Shown here piece after piece: positions 43,444-51,880 of a stretch of DNA of 64,000 nt. The notes below the pieces were generated by a model. It worked only from the letters and a program-made list of their open reading frames with translations. It did no database searches and had not been told where the DNA came from. Location of the stretch: contig CAJNDS010001446.1 of assembly GCA_905221605.1 (NCBI GenBank), forward strand, positions 1,235,815-1,299,814, given 5' to 3'. Every line of letters starts with the position of its first letter. The stretch's first letter is position 1. This DNA comes from Symbiodinium natans. Its lineage: Eukaryota; Sar; Dinophyceae; Suessiales; Symbiodiniaceae. Position numbers and translations under genes: made by a program.

Positions 43444-44051
43444 GTGATAGAAAATGGACGCGGAGAACGTGAACCTATTCCGGATGCGCGAAAGCTGCAC
43501 CAGCTGGCACGGCGGGAATTCCCGGACCGGCCGGGCATGACCTATGCCCGAGCCGCGCGAGCTTTGCGGGACGACGTGGCCAGGCAGATTTTGGCCACCA
43601 AGCCTTGCTCTTTAGGCAAGAGTGCAGCCGAGGGCCCCAACGATCGGCTGCAAGCTGATTTGATCGACTTCAACGTCAACACTCGGGGGGCCAACAAGTA
43701 CGGGCTGATTGTCTTGGACGTTTTCAGCCGAGAAGCAGTGACCAAAGCCCTGCCGATAAGAAGACAGAGACGGTCTTGGGAGATCATCCCGAAGCTGGTG
43801 GAGGAGGAAACCAATTACGTTGTGTCCACGGATCAATGGCCTGGAGGGGGCGCAGCCGGACCCCGTGGTGCACAGAGTGAAGGACCTCTCAGATTGGAAC
43901 GCTCTGGCAGTGGTAGATAGAACCATCCACACGAGGCCATGCGTGCGGCCTTCGAGGATGTGGAGCACCAAAAATCCACCGCCAAGGATGTAGCATTCTA
44001 CGACAGCATGGTGGTTCGGTTAGGGTCACCGATGGCTCTGAGACCTTATTA
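43444..44051 (+). pseudogene. polinton-type rve integrase, frame-shifted
   Basis: DDE integrase of polintons and their viruses. TYARAARALRDDVARQILA is N-terminal; the core has LQADLIDFNVNTRGANKYGL with the first catalytic Asp, then IVLDVFSREAVTKALPI, and NYVVSTDQ with the second Asp. After a frame change near 43835 it goes on as VHRVKDLSDWNALAVVDRTI, where the last catalytic acid would be expected, then EAMRAAFEDVEHQKSTAKDV. It follows the fibre C-terminus by a few bases. Confidence 0.7.
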
Positions 44052-45349
44052 AACCACATCTTACCCGTGCGCCGCGGAAGCGCTCAGCCTCAAGCGAGAC
44101 TCACCCACCCACCAGTTCACTGGCAATCAGGCAGCTGCGAGACTTCAATTAGAGCCTGCTGCCCCACTATGACTTTTCATGCACAACAAACAAGCTCTGC
44201 GCTGTTAGCTGCCTGTGAAGCTGTTATGCAAAATCCTTCGAAGCAAGATTTGGTGAGCTGCTGCAACACCTCTTGCAGTTAAAAGCATCCACCATGAAAG
44301 AAACATGTGTCGCAGTCAATTATTTTCCGATTCCACAGTTGAGCTACACATAAGTCACATGTGTGTGGGCCATCGCAGAATTTCAAAAGTTGCTCAAATG
44401 AAAAAATAGCGAAGAATTGACAGGTCTTGCACACTGTTGGGCTTCAGAAAGAGGCTCAACCAACTCAATCGAAGAAAATCCAACTCTGACCATGGCCTAA
44501 AAAGATTTTATGCGCATTTTACGGGCACTCTTGACCCTTCTTAAAAGCCGATCTAAGCTCTTAGACCCTTTTGAACGAGTTCCGCCAAAACAGGAAGGAA
44601 GGACTTGCTCCCACAGCCAAACATCCAGAGGCCGAGACCAGGGTTTGTATCTTAGGTCAGTGCAGGGCACGGCTTGGTTTTGCTGAAAAACCCAGTCACT
44701 TCAATAACCTTCCAAGCTCTGACCCCCTCTAATGCAGAGATGCTTGTGGAGGCCCCCTTTACTGCTTAGGCGGCAGCATGCCAGTTCGGTTTTTCTTGGT
44801 AAAGGTGGCTCTTTATGTCGAACCGTGTCAAGGTTCTTGAACTTGCTTCCCACTGCAAACATGGTTGCATTATTCGCTTCTTGGCTTGCGAGAAGACTTG
44901 CCGGCCAGTAGTTAGTCGCTTTTCGCTACGATTCCAAAGCTTTTATGCAAAATTGCGCACGTCATTCAAAAGTTTATTTCTTGCCATGATCAGTTGCACT
45001 TGCAGGATTGACATTGTTGACTTTAGCCATTTGCTGGAAACTTCCGCCTGTCCGGATTAGAACGGCGCCGACTTGCACAGTACTGCGGCTCGGTTGCACC
45101 ACAAGTCTTGCCAAACTTCGGGATAGATGGTCGCATCGAATTTTTGTCAACAAGTTGTGTCTGCACTTGGCTCGGTCTCTGCAGCATTCCTCCGATCAGT
45201 TTCCTCTTTCTGAATCGGAGCTTGCTTATTTTTGTGCAGGATGCTGTAGATGTGCTAGAGATTTCGAAGAGCAACCGCTCCGTTCTTTCCATCACTTCTG
45301 GCTTCTGCGACTGCGTCTGTTGCAAACTCTGCTTGAATGCCTTGAAGCT
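44052..45349. other. stretch with one dispersed repeat, no gene recognised
   Basis: Contains the inverted repeat copy at 44445-44640. Remaining frames are short. The part from about 44.8 kb on may be unreadable upstream sequence of the retroelement at 45350. Confidence 0.45.
44445..44640 (-). repeat. dispersed repeat, inverted copy
   Basis: Reverse-strand match of 24190-24385. Here the order on the minus strand is GCAAGTCCTTCC, TTTTGGCGGAACTCGTTC, AAGAAGGGTCAAGAGTGCC, AATGCGC and GGCCATGGT. Confidence 0.65.
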
Positions 45350-46742
45350 TTTGAAGCGGCCATGTGATGATTTGCAGACTGGTGTTCGCATCGGTGTTGG
45401 TGTGGACATAAAACCTTATAACCATTGGCTCTTCCGCGACTGGGCTTCTGTCATTCCAGATCTGAAAGTCGAGGGATTTGTCTGCGCTTGTCCGCGATAA
45501 CAAGTTAATTGGCGGAGGAGCTCGTTGTCTTGTGGACTCTAGCATCAGCGGTGTTACCGAAGTCTGCTTCATTCCCAATCGCATGCTTCTCCCACGCACA
45601 GACACACAAGGCACATTGTGTGCAGGAGGATTGGGTTCTGGGCCCCTTGATATTCACAGACTGGTACTCATCCAGCCGGATGATCAAGAGCTTTTCCTTT
45701 GAGGGCAGATTCTTCATCTCCAAGACTCTGAACTTCGGTGCCCCTTTTGGTGGGGTCGTTTGGCTGGAGCTCTGATGAGAATCGCATTTTTCTTGCCCCA
45801 TTTTCTTTGGGATTGCGTGGACGATTTTTTAGGTGCTTTTCGCAAGGCTACCGCGCCACTTCAGGTGGGTTTATGGGTCTTGTGCTTCGAGTGCCCATCA
45901 GCTGACAAGCGGAGCAGGCTGTTGCAGGGCTTGGATGATGTGTTGAGTGCTCCTAAGACCAAGCTCAAAACGCTGGAGTCCTTGATCGGCCGACTGCTAT
46001 GAATTTCCGGCTTGTGGAAGTGCCTTCGCCCATTGCTTTCGCCGCTCTATGCTGCACTGCAGGCCATACCGGCCTCCTGCGTGGCCGTGTCACCGGCGTT
46101 GTGGCAGGCACTCTTGGATGCTGTTGATGATCACTGTGTGATCTGCCATGACGTTGGTCATGCTTCGTTTCCGATTGGGAGTCGTGTGATTCGCGTGGCG
46201 AATACGGCTACGCACAGAAAGGCCCATATGGTCCGCATGGTCTTCCAGCACCGTCGCCTTTGGGTCATTGTTCAGTCAACGGACCATCCTTTCCGGGAGA
46301 TCTCCAGTCCAGCCCGGGATGCTCTTGCGACCTGGCGGGCGATTCTTGAAGCATCCCCCCTCTCGTTTGTGATACGTCAGCCAATTCACCTTTCGGTACT
46401 GGCTGAGGCGGACGCGTGTGCATCTGAGAAGGGGTGCGGTCTCGGAGGTCTGCTGGCCATCTGGACGCCAGGTCTGGTTCTCGGTTTCCTTGACTGCTGA
46501 TGAGATTGCCAACCTTGACCCTGTTTTCCAGGGATGCCCGCAAGCTCATATAGCGGCCTTTGAGCTCTTGGCTCAACTCTGTCTTTTGTGGCTTGTGGAC
46601 ACTCCTGTGCCAGGCTGTCGCTCTTTGGTTGCTGTCAGTCTTCGCTGCGATAACGCGGGCGCGGAGGCTGCTACGGCAAAAGGACTCTCTGGCGTCCGTT
46701 CTCTTGCCCTGGTCCTGCAAGCCTTCACACTTGTGTGACAGC
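45350..46742 (+). pseudogene. element A: DIRS-like RT and RNase H, N-terminal part, decayed
   Basis: Pieces in three frames: CLVDSSISGVTEVCFIPNRM (RT fingers), IKSFSFEGRFFISKTLNFGA and PFGGVVW, then LPHFLWDCVDDFLGAF with the paired catalytic Asp (CVDD), and TKLKTLESLIGRLL. The connection and RNase H follow: LAEADACASEKGCGLGG, AAFELLAQLCLLWLVDT, LRCDNAGAEAATAKGLSG and SLALVLQAFTLV. The usual end of RNase H is missing and reappears 8.6 kb away at 55346-55560. The spelling LNFGAPFGG is typical of dinoflagellate DIRS-like RTs. Confidence 0.75.
46737..46742. repeat. left copy of 6-bp direct repeat GACAGC flanking element B
   Basis: GACAGC, repeated at 55346-55351. Removing one copy plus 46743-55345 joins the two halves of the element A RNase H in frame. 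Confidence 0.75.
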
Positions 46743-46745
46743 GTT

Positions 46746-46762
46746 TTATGCCAGATGAACTC
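46746..46762. repeat. left inverted end of element B
   Basis: TTATGCCAGATGAACTC pairs with the reverse strand of 55328-55345 with a 2-bp gap. Confidence 0.6.
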
Positions 46763-47000
46763 AAAAATTCTTTGATGGGAATTTTTGTGTCCATGTTCTG
46801 CATGATGTTCTGTTGGGAATTTTCGTCTGACCCGTGCATGCACTCTCATGAGAATTTGTGAATTGCATGTTGAATGGGTCAAGGTTCTTGCTCGCAGCAA
46901 GCTGGCGAAATTTTTTTGTTCCGGGTTCGGGGCCGTACTAGTGCTGTGCTAGAGGTCTCAGTTCCCCTGTAACCCGAGTTTGCCGCTAGGGCTCGTGCAC

Positions 47001-47019
47001 GCCGGCCCGCGGGGCCGGC
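47001..47019. promoter_or_regulatory. GC-rich hairpin just before a start codon
   Basis: GCCGGCCC-GCG-GGGCCGGC: perfect 8-bp stem and 3-nt loop, ending two bases before the ATG at 47022. It could affect translation or be part of the element's terminal structure. Confidence 0.65.
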
Positions 47020-47021
47020 AG

Positions 47022-47324
47022 ATGGACCTCGAGGCCCCTGAGTCTCCTGCCGCAGCTGCCCAGTCCGTGCCTGTTGAGGTTCGCCTTGCATCCTTGAGCC
47101 GTGACGTGGCCCTGCTCGGGCGTCATCTGCGCAGTGTTCAACACCGTTTGGTCAGCCTTGAGCATCGGGTCCTCGCCTTGCAGTCCCGTGTGCAGGATAA
47201 CGCTGATCAGCTTGAACAGGACTCCACCCGCCTTGCTGCTATCAGCCACTTTCTACAGGCCCTGGTACAACACTTGAGCTTCCTTTTGCGCGGCCTTTTG
47301 CACGCCCTGCCTGTGCGCCTTTGA
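47022..47324 (+). CDS. small coiled-coil protein of element B
   Basis: 100 residues, starting MDLEAPESPAAAAQS. Residues 25-75 have clear heptads (LASLSRDVALLGRHLRSVQ, LVSLEHRVLALQSRVQ), and the end is a hydrophobic helix (FLQALVQHLSFLLRGLLH). Its stop overlaps the recombinase start as TGATG, which fits coupled translation. Function unknown; it could help the recombinase oligomerise. Confidence 0.6.
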   Translation: MDLEAPESPAAAAQSVPVEVRLASLSRDVALLGRHLRSVQHRLVSLEHRVLALQSRVQDNADQLEQDSTRLAAISHFLQALVQHLSFLLRGLLHALPVRL

Positions 47325-49186
47325 TGCCGATTTCTGATGCTAGTGAAATGGGGAGTGACGATCAGCCTGTTCCTGCCCCATCTCATGCCTTGTCAGGTCC
47401 CGAGAGCTTGAGCCAGGACACCCGGCAAGCTTTACATGTCCTGTCCTGCACGGCCTCGGGTCGGTCGCTGTGGAAAATGCCCTGGGATGTGGGTCTATTG
47501 GCCTATGACCCCACGCCCAAGCCCTTGAAGCCTTTGGCGACAGTGCTGCTGACTTTTGCGAGTCCCACTCCATCAAGCGAGCCAGTCGATACTCCCCCGG
47601 TTCTGCAGAAGCTTAAACGGCCGTGTTTTGTTCAGAATGTCCCTTACAAATTTGTAAAGACCAAGCTGGAAACTAAAACTTGGTTGCAATTGCAAAACGA
47701 GGAGCGGCATCTTGCAGTGAGCAAGTGGATTTCCGTTGTCGCGTGTGATCCCATGTCTTTTGGTGTCGCTCGCAACTGGTATCAAAGCAAAGTCGCAGGT
47801 CACTGTGTTGGCACGCTTTCCGATAGCGTCGCAGATGCTCTTTCAGCAAAGGCGACAGCCACTGTGAATAATAGGGCCTCACACCTCTTGCGGTTTGTGG
47901 TTTGGACGCGGGGAAGGAATATGCTTCCGTTTCCATTGGTCGAGGCAGCCGTTTGCCTGTACATGGACTCAAACCGCGCGACGGCTGCTCCAACCGCCTC
48001 TCGAAGTTTCCTTTCCTCCGTCGCATTTGCGAAGTTCGTTCTGGGGATGCCTTCGGCCGATGAGGTCCTTTGTTCGCATCGAATCACGGGCCTTTCTGCG
48101 AGGACATATCAACTCAAGAGGCCACTGAAGCAAAGACTCCCCTTCACTTGTGCACAAGTCAGGAAGCTGGAGGCGATTCTTTCAGGTGGGCTACGCCGCT
48201 CGACGACGGACCGAGTGGCTGCAGGTTTCTTCCTCTTTATGATAGGTAGCCGGGCCCACTTCTCAGATGCCCAGAGGGTGACCGAGCTCAGGCTCCCGCG
48301 CGGAGCAAAGTACATCACTGCTGTTGCGTCGCGCACTAAGAGTTCGACCTCACTTGAGCGCAAGACTCGCATGCTGCCCTTGGCTGCTCCTGTTGTGATG
48401 CTTGATGCCGAACGTCCGTGGGGCGTGACTTGGTTTGAGCTTTTGGAGTCTGAAGGTCTAGGCCCAGATCAAGAGTGCCCGCTTCTTCCGCTGGCCAAGT
48501 CAGACGGGACTTGGGCTAAGGTGCCTTTGCCTTGTGATATGGCCAACGTGTGGCTGAAGTCATTGCTCGATTTTGGCAGCGATTCCTACGGCAGTTATGG
48601 GACGCACTCCTGCAAACGCACACTTCTTGCTTGGTCGTCCCAGTTTGGGCTTGCGAGAGATATCCGCTGCATTTTGGGTTACCACGTGTCCAGAGCTGCA
48701 GGTGTAGGAACCGAGATTCTGTATGAGGCCGACGCGCAGGCTCAACCTCTCCGGGAGATGTCGAAGATGCTCCTGTGGGTCCGGAAGGGCGATTTTGATC
48801 CTGATGCCCCGAGAGGTCGCAAGTTCAGGGTTGCTGATGGCGAAGAACAGCCTGTTCCCGAGGATGAAGATGACTGTGGAGAGGACGCAGCTTCGTCCTC
48901 TTCGGAGGGCAGCGAAGATGACGAGACCCCTGATCGCAGGTTGGATGAAGATTGCGCCAACCAGCTCCTAGGACGCTGGACCGGGAGAGTCGACGAGTCG
49001 CTGCTGCCTGTGAATGAGGTTTATGTACGCAACTTGGTGTCGAGGGTCATCCACGTCGCCGCTGAGGAGGGCGGCGAAATTTTGATTTGTGGAAGGCCGA
49101 TCAACGCAACGTATGAGGGTTGCGAGGGAAGGCCTGTAGTGCTTCACCCCAGGTGTAAACAGTGTTTCAAACGTTTTGTGCGCTAG
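47324..49186 (+). CDS. tyrosine recombinase/integrase of element B
   Basis: Cuts and joins DNA for insertion of DIRS-class elements. 620 residues in one open frame from the ATG that overlaps the previous stop. Residues about 160-240 look like the helical SAM-like/core-binding domain. Catalytic residues visible: Arg310 (GSRAHFSDAQR), His428 (THSCKRTLLAWSSQFG), His454 (ILGYHVS) and Tyr467 (ILYEAD). The HxxR box reads HSCK with Arg one place later, a variant worth noting. An acidic Ser/Glu/Asp stretch (about 515-540) and a C-terminal Cys cluster (LHPRCKQCFKRFVR) follow. Frame and catalytic residues look intact, so it may still be functional. Confidence 0.82.
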   Translation: MPISDASEMGSDDQPVPAPSHALSGPESLSQDTRQALHVLSCTASGRSLWKMPWDVGLLAYDPTPKPLKPLATVLLTFASPTPSSEPVDTPPVLQKLKRPCFVQNVPYKFVKTKLETKTWLQLQNEERHLAVSKWISVVACDPMSFGVARNWYQSKVAGHCVGTLSDSVADALSAKATATVNNRASHLLRFVVWTRGRNMLPFPLVEAAVCLYMDSNRATAAPTASRSFLSSVAFAKFVLGMPSADEVLCSHRITGLSARTYQLKRPLKQRLPFTCAQVRKLEAILSGGLRRSTTDRVAAGFFLFMIGSRAHFSDAQRVTELRLPRGAKYITAVASRTKSSTSLERKTRMLPLAAPVVMLDAERPWGVTWFELLESEGLGPDQECPLLPLAKSDGTWAKVPLPCDMANVWLKSLLDFGSDSYGSYGTHSCKRTLLAWSSQFGLARDIRCILGYHVSRAAGVGTEILYEADAQAQPLREMSKMLLWVRKGDFDPDAPRGRKFRVADGEEQPVPEDEDDCGEDAASSSSEGSEDDETPDRRLDEDCANQLLGRWTGRVDESLLPVNEVYVRNLVSRVIHVAAEEGGEILICGRPINATYEGCEGRPVVLHPRCKQCFKRFVR

Positions 49187-49273
49187 CGGCAGTGCCTAGA
49201 GAGATGTGAGTGGATCGCGGCGCGTCGTACAAATGAGGTTCGACCTTTGGGCTTATTGCATCAGTTTTATAAC

Positions 49274-49857
49274 CCACTCTTAGTGGAGGCGAAGCCAGCT
49301 CTGAGCTGACATGCACGTGTTCTATGTCCATTCTCTGCCACTCTTAGTGGTGGAGTGGCAGCTCTAAGCTGACATGCACGTGCTCAATGTCCTTGAAAGC
49401 ACACTCTTAGTGGAGCAATCTGGAAGCTCTAAGCCGCTGTGCACGTGCTTTACGCCCAGCTCGGAGCTGACATGCACTCGATTGTGCTTCATGTTGGTTC
49501 ACTGCCACTCTTAGTGGTGGATTGGCAGCTCTAAGCTGACATGCACGTGCTCCATGCCCCTAAAAGTCCACTCTTGGTGGCGGGCGCTACTTGCATACAT
49601 GGGATTTATGCCAAGCTCTGAGCTGACATGCACTTGCTTTACGCCCAGCTCTCAGCTGGAAGATGCACCGCCTGTCATTCCCTGACGCGTCCTCTTTCTT
49701 TTACTTTTAATGCTTGATATGCCAGCCACAGCTCGTTCTATCATATCTATTTGCTTGTGTGCAATGTGACGCTCACTCTTAGTGAGCGACAGCTCTCAGC
49801 TGAAAACGTGCGCGACCTATACGCGGGCTCGGAGGTGAGTGTGCAGCTCTCAGCTGC
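49274..49857 (+). repeat. array of two alternating mini-hairpin types
   Basis: Type 1, CCACT-CTT-AGTGG: 49274-49286, 49338-49350, 49401-49413 (partial), 49505-49517, 49568-49580 (with a G-T wobble pair) and 49771-49787 (7-bp stem GCTCACT-CTT-AGTGAGC). Type 2, CAGCT-NNN-AGCTG: 49296-49308, 49359-49371, 49457-49469, 49526-49538, 49646-49658, 49790-49802 and 49843-49857 (extended). Loops of type 2 vary (CTG, CTA, CGG, CTC) while stems stay paired. Type 2 is often followed by ACATGCACGTGC. The array fills the space between recombinase and gag. Confidence 0.85.
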
Positions 49858-49901
49858 CTATTGAGGCTTTGAGTGCAGTGTCTCGTTGCTGTTCCGCAGA
49901 C

Positions 49902-51187
49902 ATGTCTGGGAAAGCTTACTGCTGCCTTGAGGTGCCGTTTACGGTTCAAGAAGGCGCAGCCGTGTGCACCATGGCGGCGTATTCGGAATCCATTCCAGTG
50001 TTCCGAGCCCGATGCGCAGCGTGTGGACTTGATGAAGCCGAGACGGAGAGTCTTGTCGCTGCCGGCCTTACAACTTTGGCGAAGGTCGCTTTCTGCAGTG
50101 CTTATACCCCAGGCGCTGGTGACGATGGCAGTCTCATCTTAGCCCTAGCAACTGCGTTGGGTAAGGAGCCGACCTTGGGGCAAAAGGCCTCTTTCCGACG
50201 GCTCTTTCACGAGTCTTTCTCAGTTACGACTTATGAGATGAAAGGTTTGGTAAGCCAAACGGAGGAGAGTGCACCGCGAAAGCTCTCGGTCCCGGAAAGG
50301 GCTGAGAGGCATTCCGCCATTGTGAAGCGACTTCCAGGTCTTGACATTAGAAACCGCACTGAACCGTCTGATTCATTGCTTGATCTGTGTGTTTCAATGT
50401 ATGAGAATAACAAGCTTCTTTATGTGGAGTGGGACCGCCTGACGAGTAAGGAGCAGGAGCAGACGCTGAGCGCCAAGTTCTTTCTGTTGATGCGGCCGGC
50501 ATGTTGCGGACCGAAAGATCCTCTCCGGCGATCGCCGATACTTCGACTGAGCTTCTACTCCTTCTTGCCATGACTCGCAGAGCGGTGGCCTTTGAGATGG
50601 CAAATATCCTTGACTATAACCTGCATGCGCGCTGGAGCGAGCGCCTGCAAAGTGCCCGTTTGGACCCTGTGCTTGCGGGTCATTTGCAACCCACCTTTCA
50701 GCAACTGCAGGCTGCTGATCGCCGTCTTTTCATGCTTCTTGCGGACCGAACAAGAACCGGTATCCAACTGAATGCCACAGGCAAGCGGCCGCTTAACTTG
50801 ATCTTTGTTGAGTGCACCCAAGCTTCGGAAGTCCTTCACCTTTTGCAGCCCCTTCCCAAGGCCCAAGGCGGGCCGTCTCCCCCCAACGAGAGTGCTGATT
50901 GTGGCGGCCCTTACCAAAGAGGTCGAGGTTGCAGGAGAGGCCAGAAGGGAGGTCGCAAGGGCGCTGGCAAGGGCGTTCGAATGCCCTTCGGGCTCCAGGG
51001 CTGCCGTCCTTGCACCAATAACTCCGAGCCCATCTGTTTCGATTTTAACCTTAAGAAGTGCCGTGAAACAGTCACACGAGGCCGTTGCCGGAAAGGTCTT
51101 TATATCTGCGCTGTCGGTTGCTGCGGACGTACACATCCTGCCCTGGATTGTCCTAACAAGCCGGCGGCCATGGGTGCCAAGGCCTGA
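49902..51187 (+). pseudogene. gag-like protein of element B with C-terminal zinc finger, one frame change
   Basis: Begins at an ATG at 49902 (MSGKAYCCLEV). The N-terminal half has FRARCAACGLDEAETESLVA, a helical capsid-like style. The frame stops at 50573 and the rest is open in another frame from 50501, so the two halves overlap by about 70 bp: either programmed shift or a single indel. The second half has RRAVAFEMANILDYNLHARW and a Gly/Arg-rich linker, then a Cys/His cluster (C-FDFNLKK-C-RETVTRGR-C, C-C-GRTH-PALDC) that resembles the CCCH fingers of dinoflagellate DIRS-like gags. Confidence 0.65.
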
Positions 51188-51208
51188 CAGTCCGGGGCGG
51201 GGCTGCCT

Positions 51209-51880
51209 TTGTCGCCTGATCCTGTATGGAAGCCCCCTGTTTCTGCAAAGACTCTCGACAGCGTTTGCGATGCCGGCGCTAATTCCCTGTCCCGCCACTC
51301 CCCGACTGCCCTTAATTTGCCTGAAACCTTGTTATGTACAGGTTGCATTCTGTCTGGTTTCGAGGCCTTGATGCACGCATACCCCGCACCGGTGCATCGT
51401 GCGGAAATTTTGGCTTTTTCCATGCTTCAAAAGCGCATTCTGGTCCGCTTGCAACTTGTCGTGGTGGATTTGCTCACCTTGGAGCCTTCGCCGCGGGCCG
51501 AGACTGGTCGTGCTTTCGCTGCCGGGGCTTATGGTCAGGGTGCACTGGTTGGGTTTCGTAAGAATACCCTGGTTTTCCCTTTCTGTGTTTTTGCCTTGAC
51601 TTCCTGGCTGCGCCTGCTGTGCCCAGATGCCATTTTCTCAGCCATTGTTCTTCTGGATGCTGACAACGCTCCATTCCATAAGGATGTGCGTAACCATCCT
51701 GTGCCTAACACTGTTGCGCCTTTGACCGTTTTCCAAGGTGGTCTGCTCTGGGTGTCCAAGGTGGCCCTTTGTCCTGGAAGCATGGCGCCATAACCTTCGA
51801 CGTCTATCGCCTGTGGCATAAAGTCCTGCCCTGGACGGGGCGCAGGCTTGTCTTGGTGGGCTTCACTCCTGCCTCCTGCC
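51209..51880 (+). pseudogene. 2-oxoglutarate/Fe(II) oxygenase-like domain of element B, frame-shifted
   Basis: Two frames together show the iron- and 2OG-binding pattern. In the first frame come FRKNTLVFPFCVFALTSWL, DADNAPFHKDVRN with the H-x-D pair (His codon at 51677) and LTVFQGGLLWV. After a frame change near 51750 come HGAITFDVYRLWHKVLPW with the distal His (51817) and TGRRLVLVGFTP with the Arg (51841) that would bind 2OG. H-x-D, F-x-G-G, H and G-x-R in this order and spacing fit a double-stranded beta-helix oxygenase; TET/JBP enzymes, which oxidise methylated bases, share this plan. The substrate is unknown. It directly precedes the methyltransferase-like domain. Confidence 0.55.

Larger units (their letters stand above)
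39302..44051. mobile_element. decayed endogenous polinton-like virus
   Basis: GC-rich block with capsid, fibre and integrase genes of polinton-like-virus type. The major capsid protein and most fibre parts are on the minus strand; the integrase and one fibre C-terminus are on the plus strand. All genes have frameshifts. No DNA polymerase, packaging ATPase, protease or minor capsid protein was found, and no terminal inverted repeats, so this is a partial or rearranged copy. The borders are those of the recognisable genes. Confidence 0.7.

Noticed and set aside
45350-49186. Reading element A RT/RNase H and the 47.3-49.2 kb recombinase as one element in classic order
   Set aside because: The missing end of the element A RNase H lies at 55346 with GACAGC at both breaks, so the recombinase belongs to the inserted element B.
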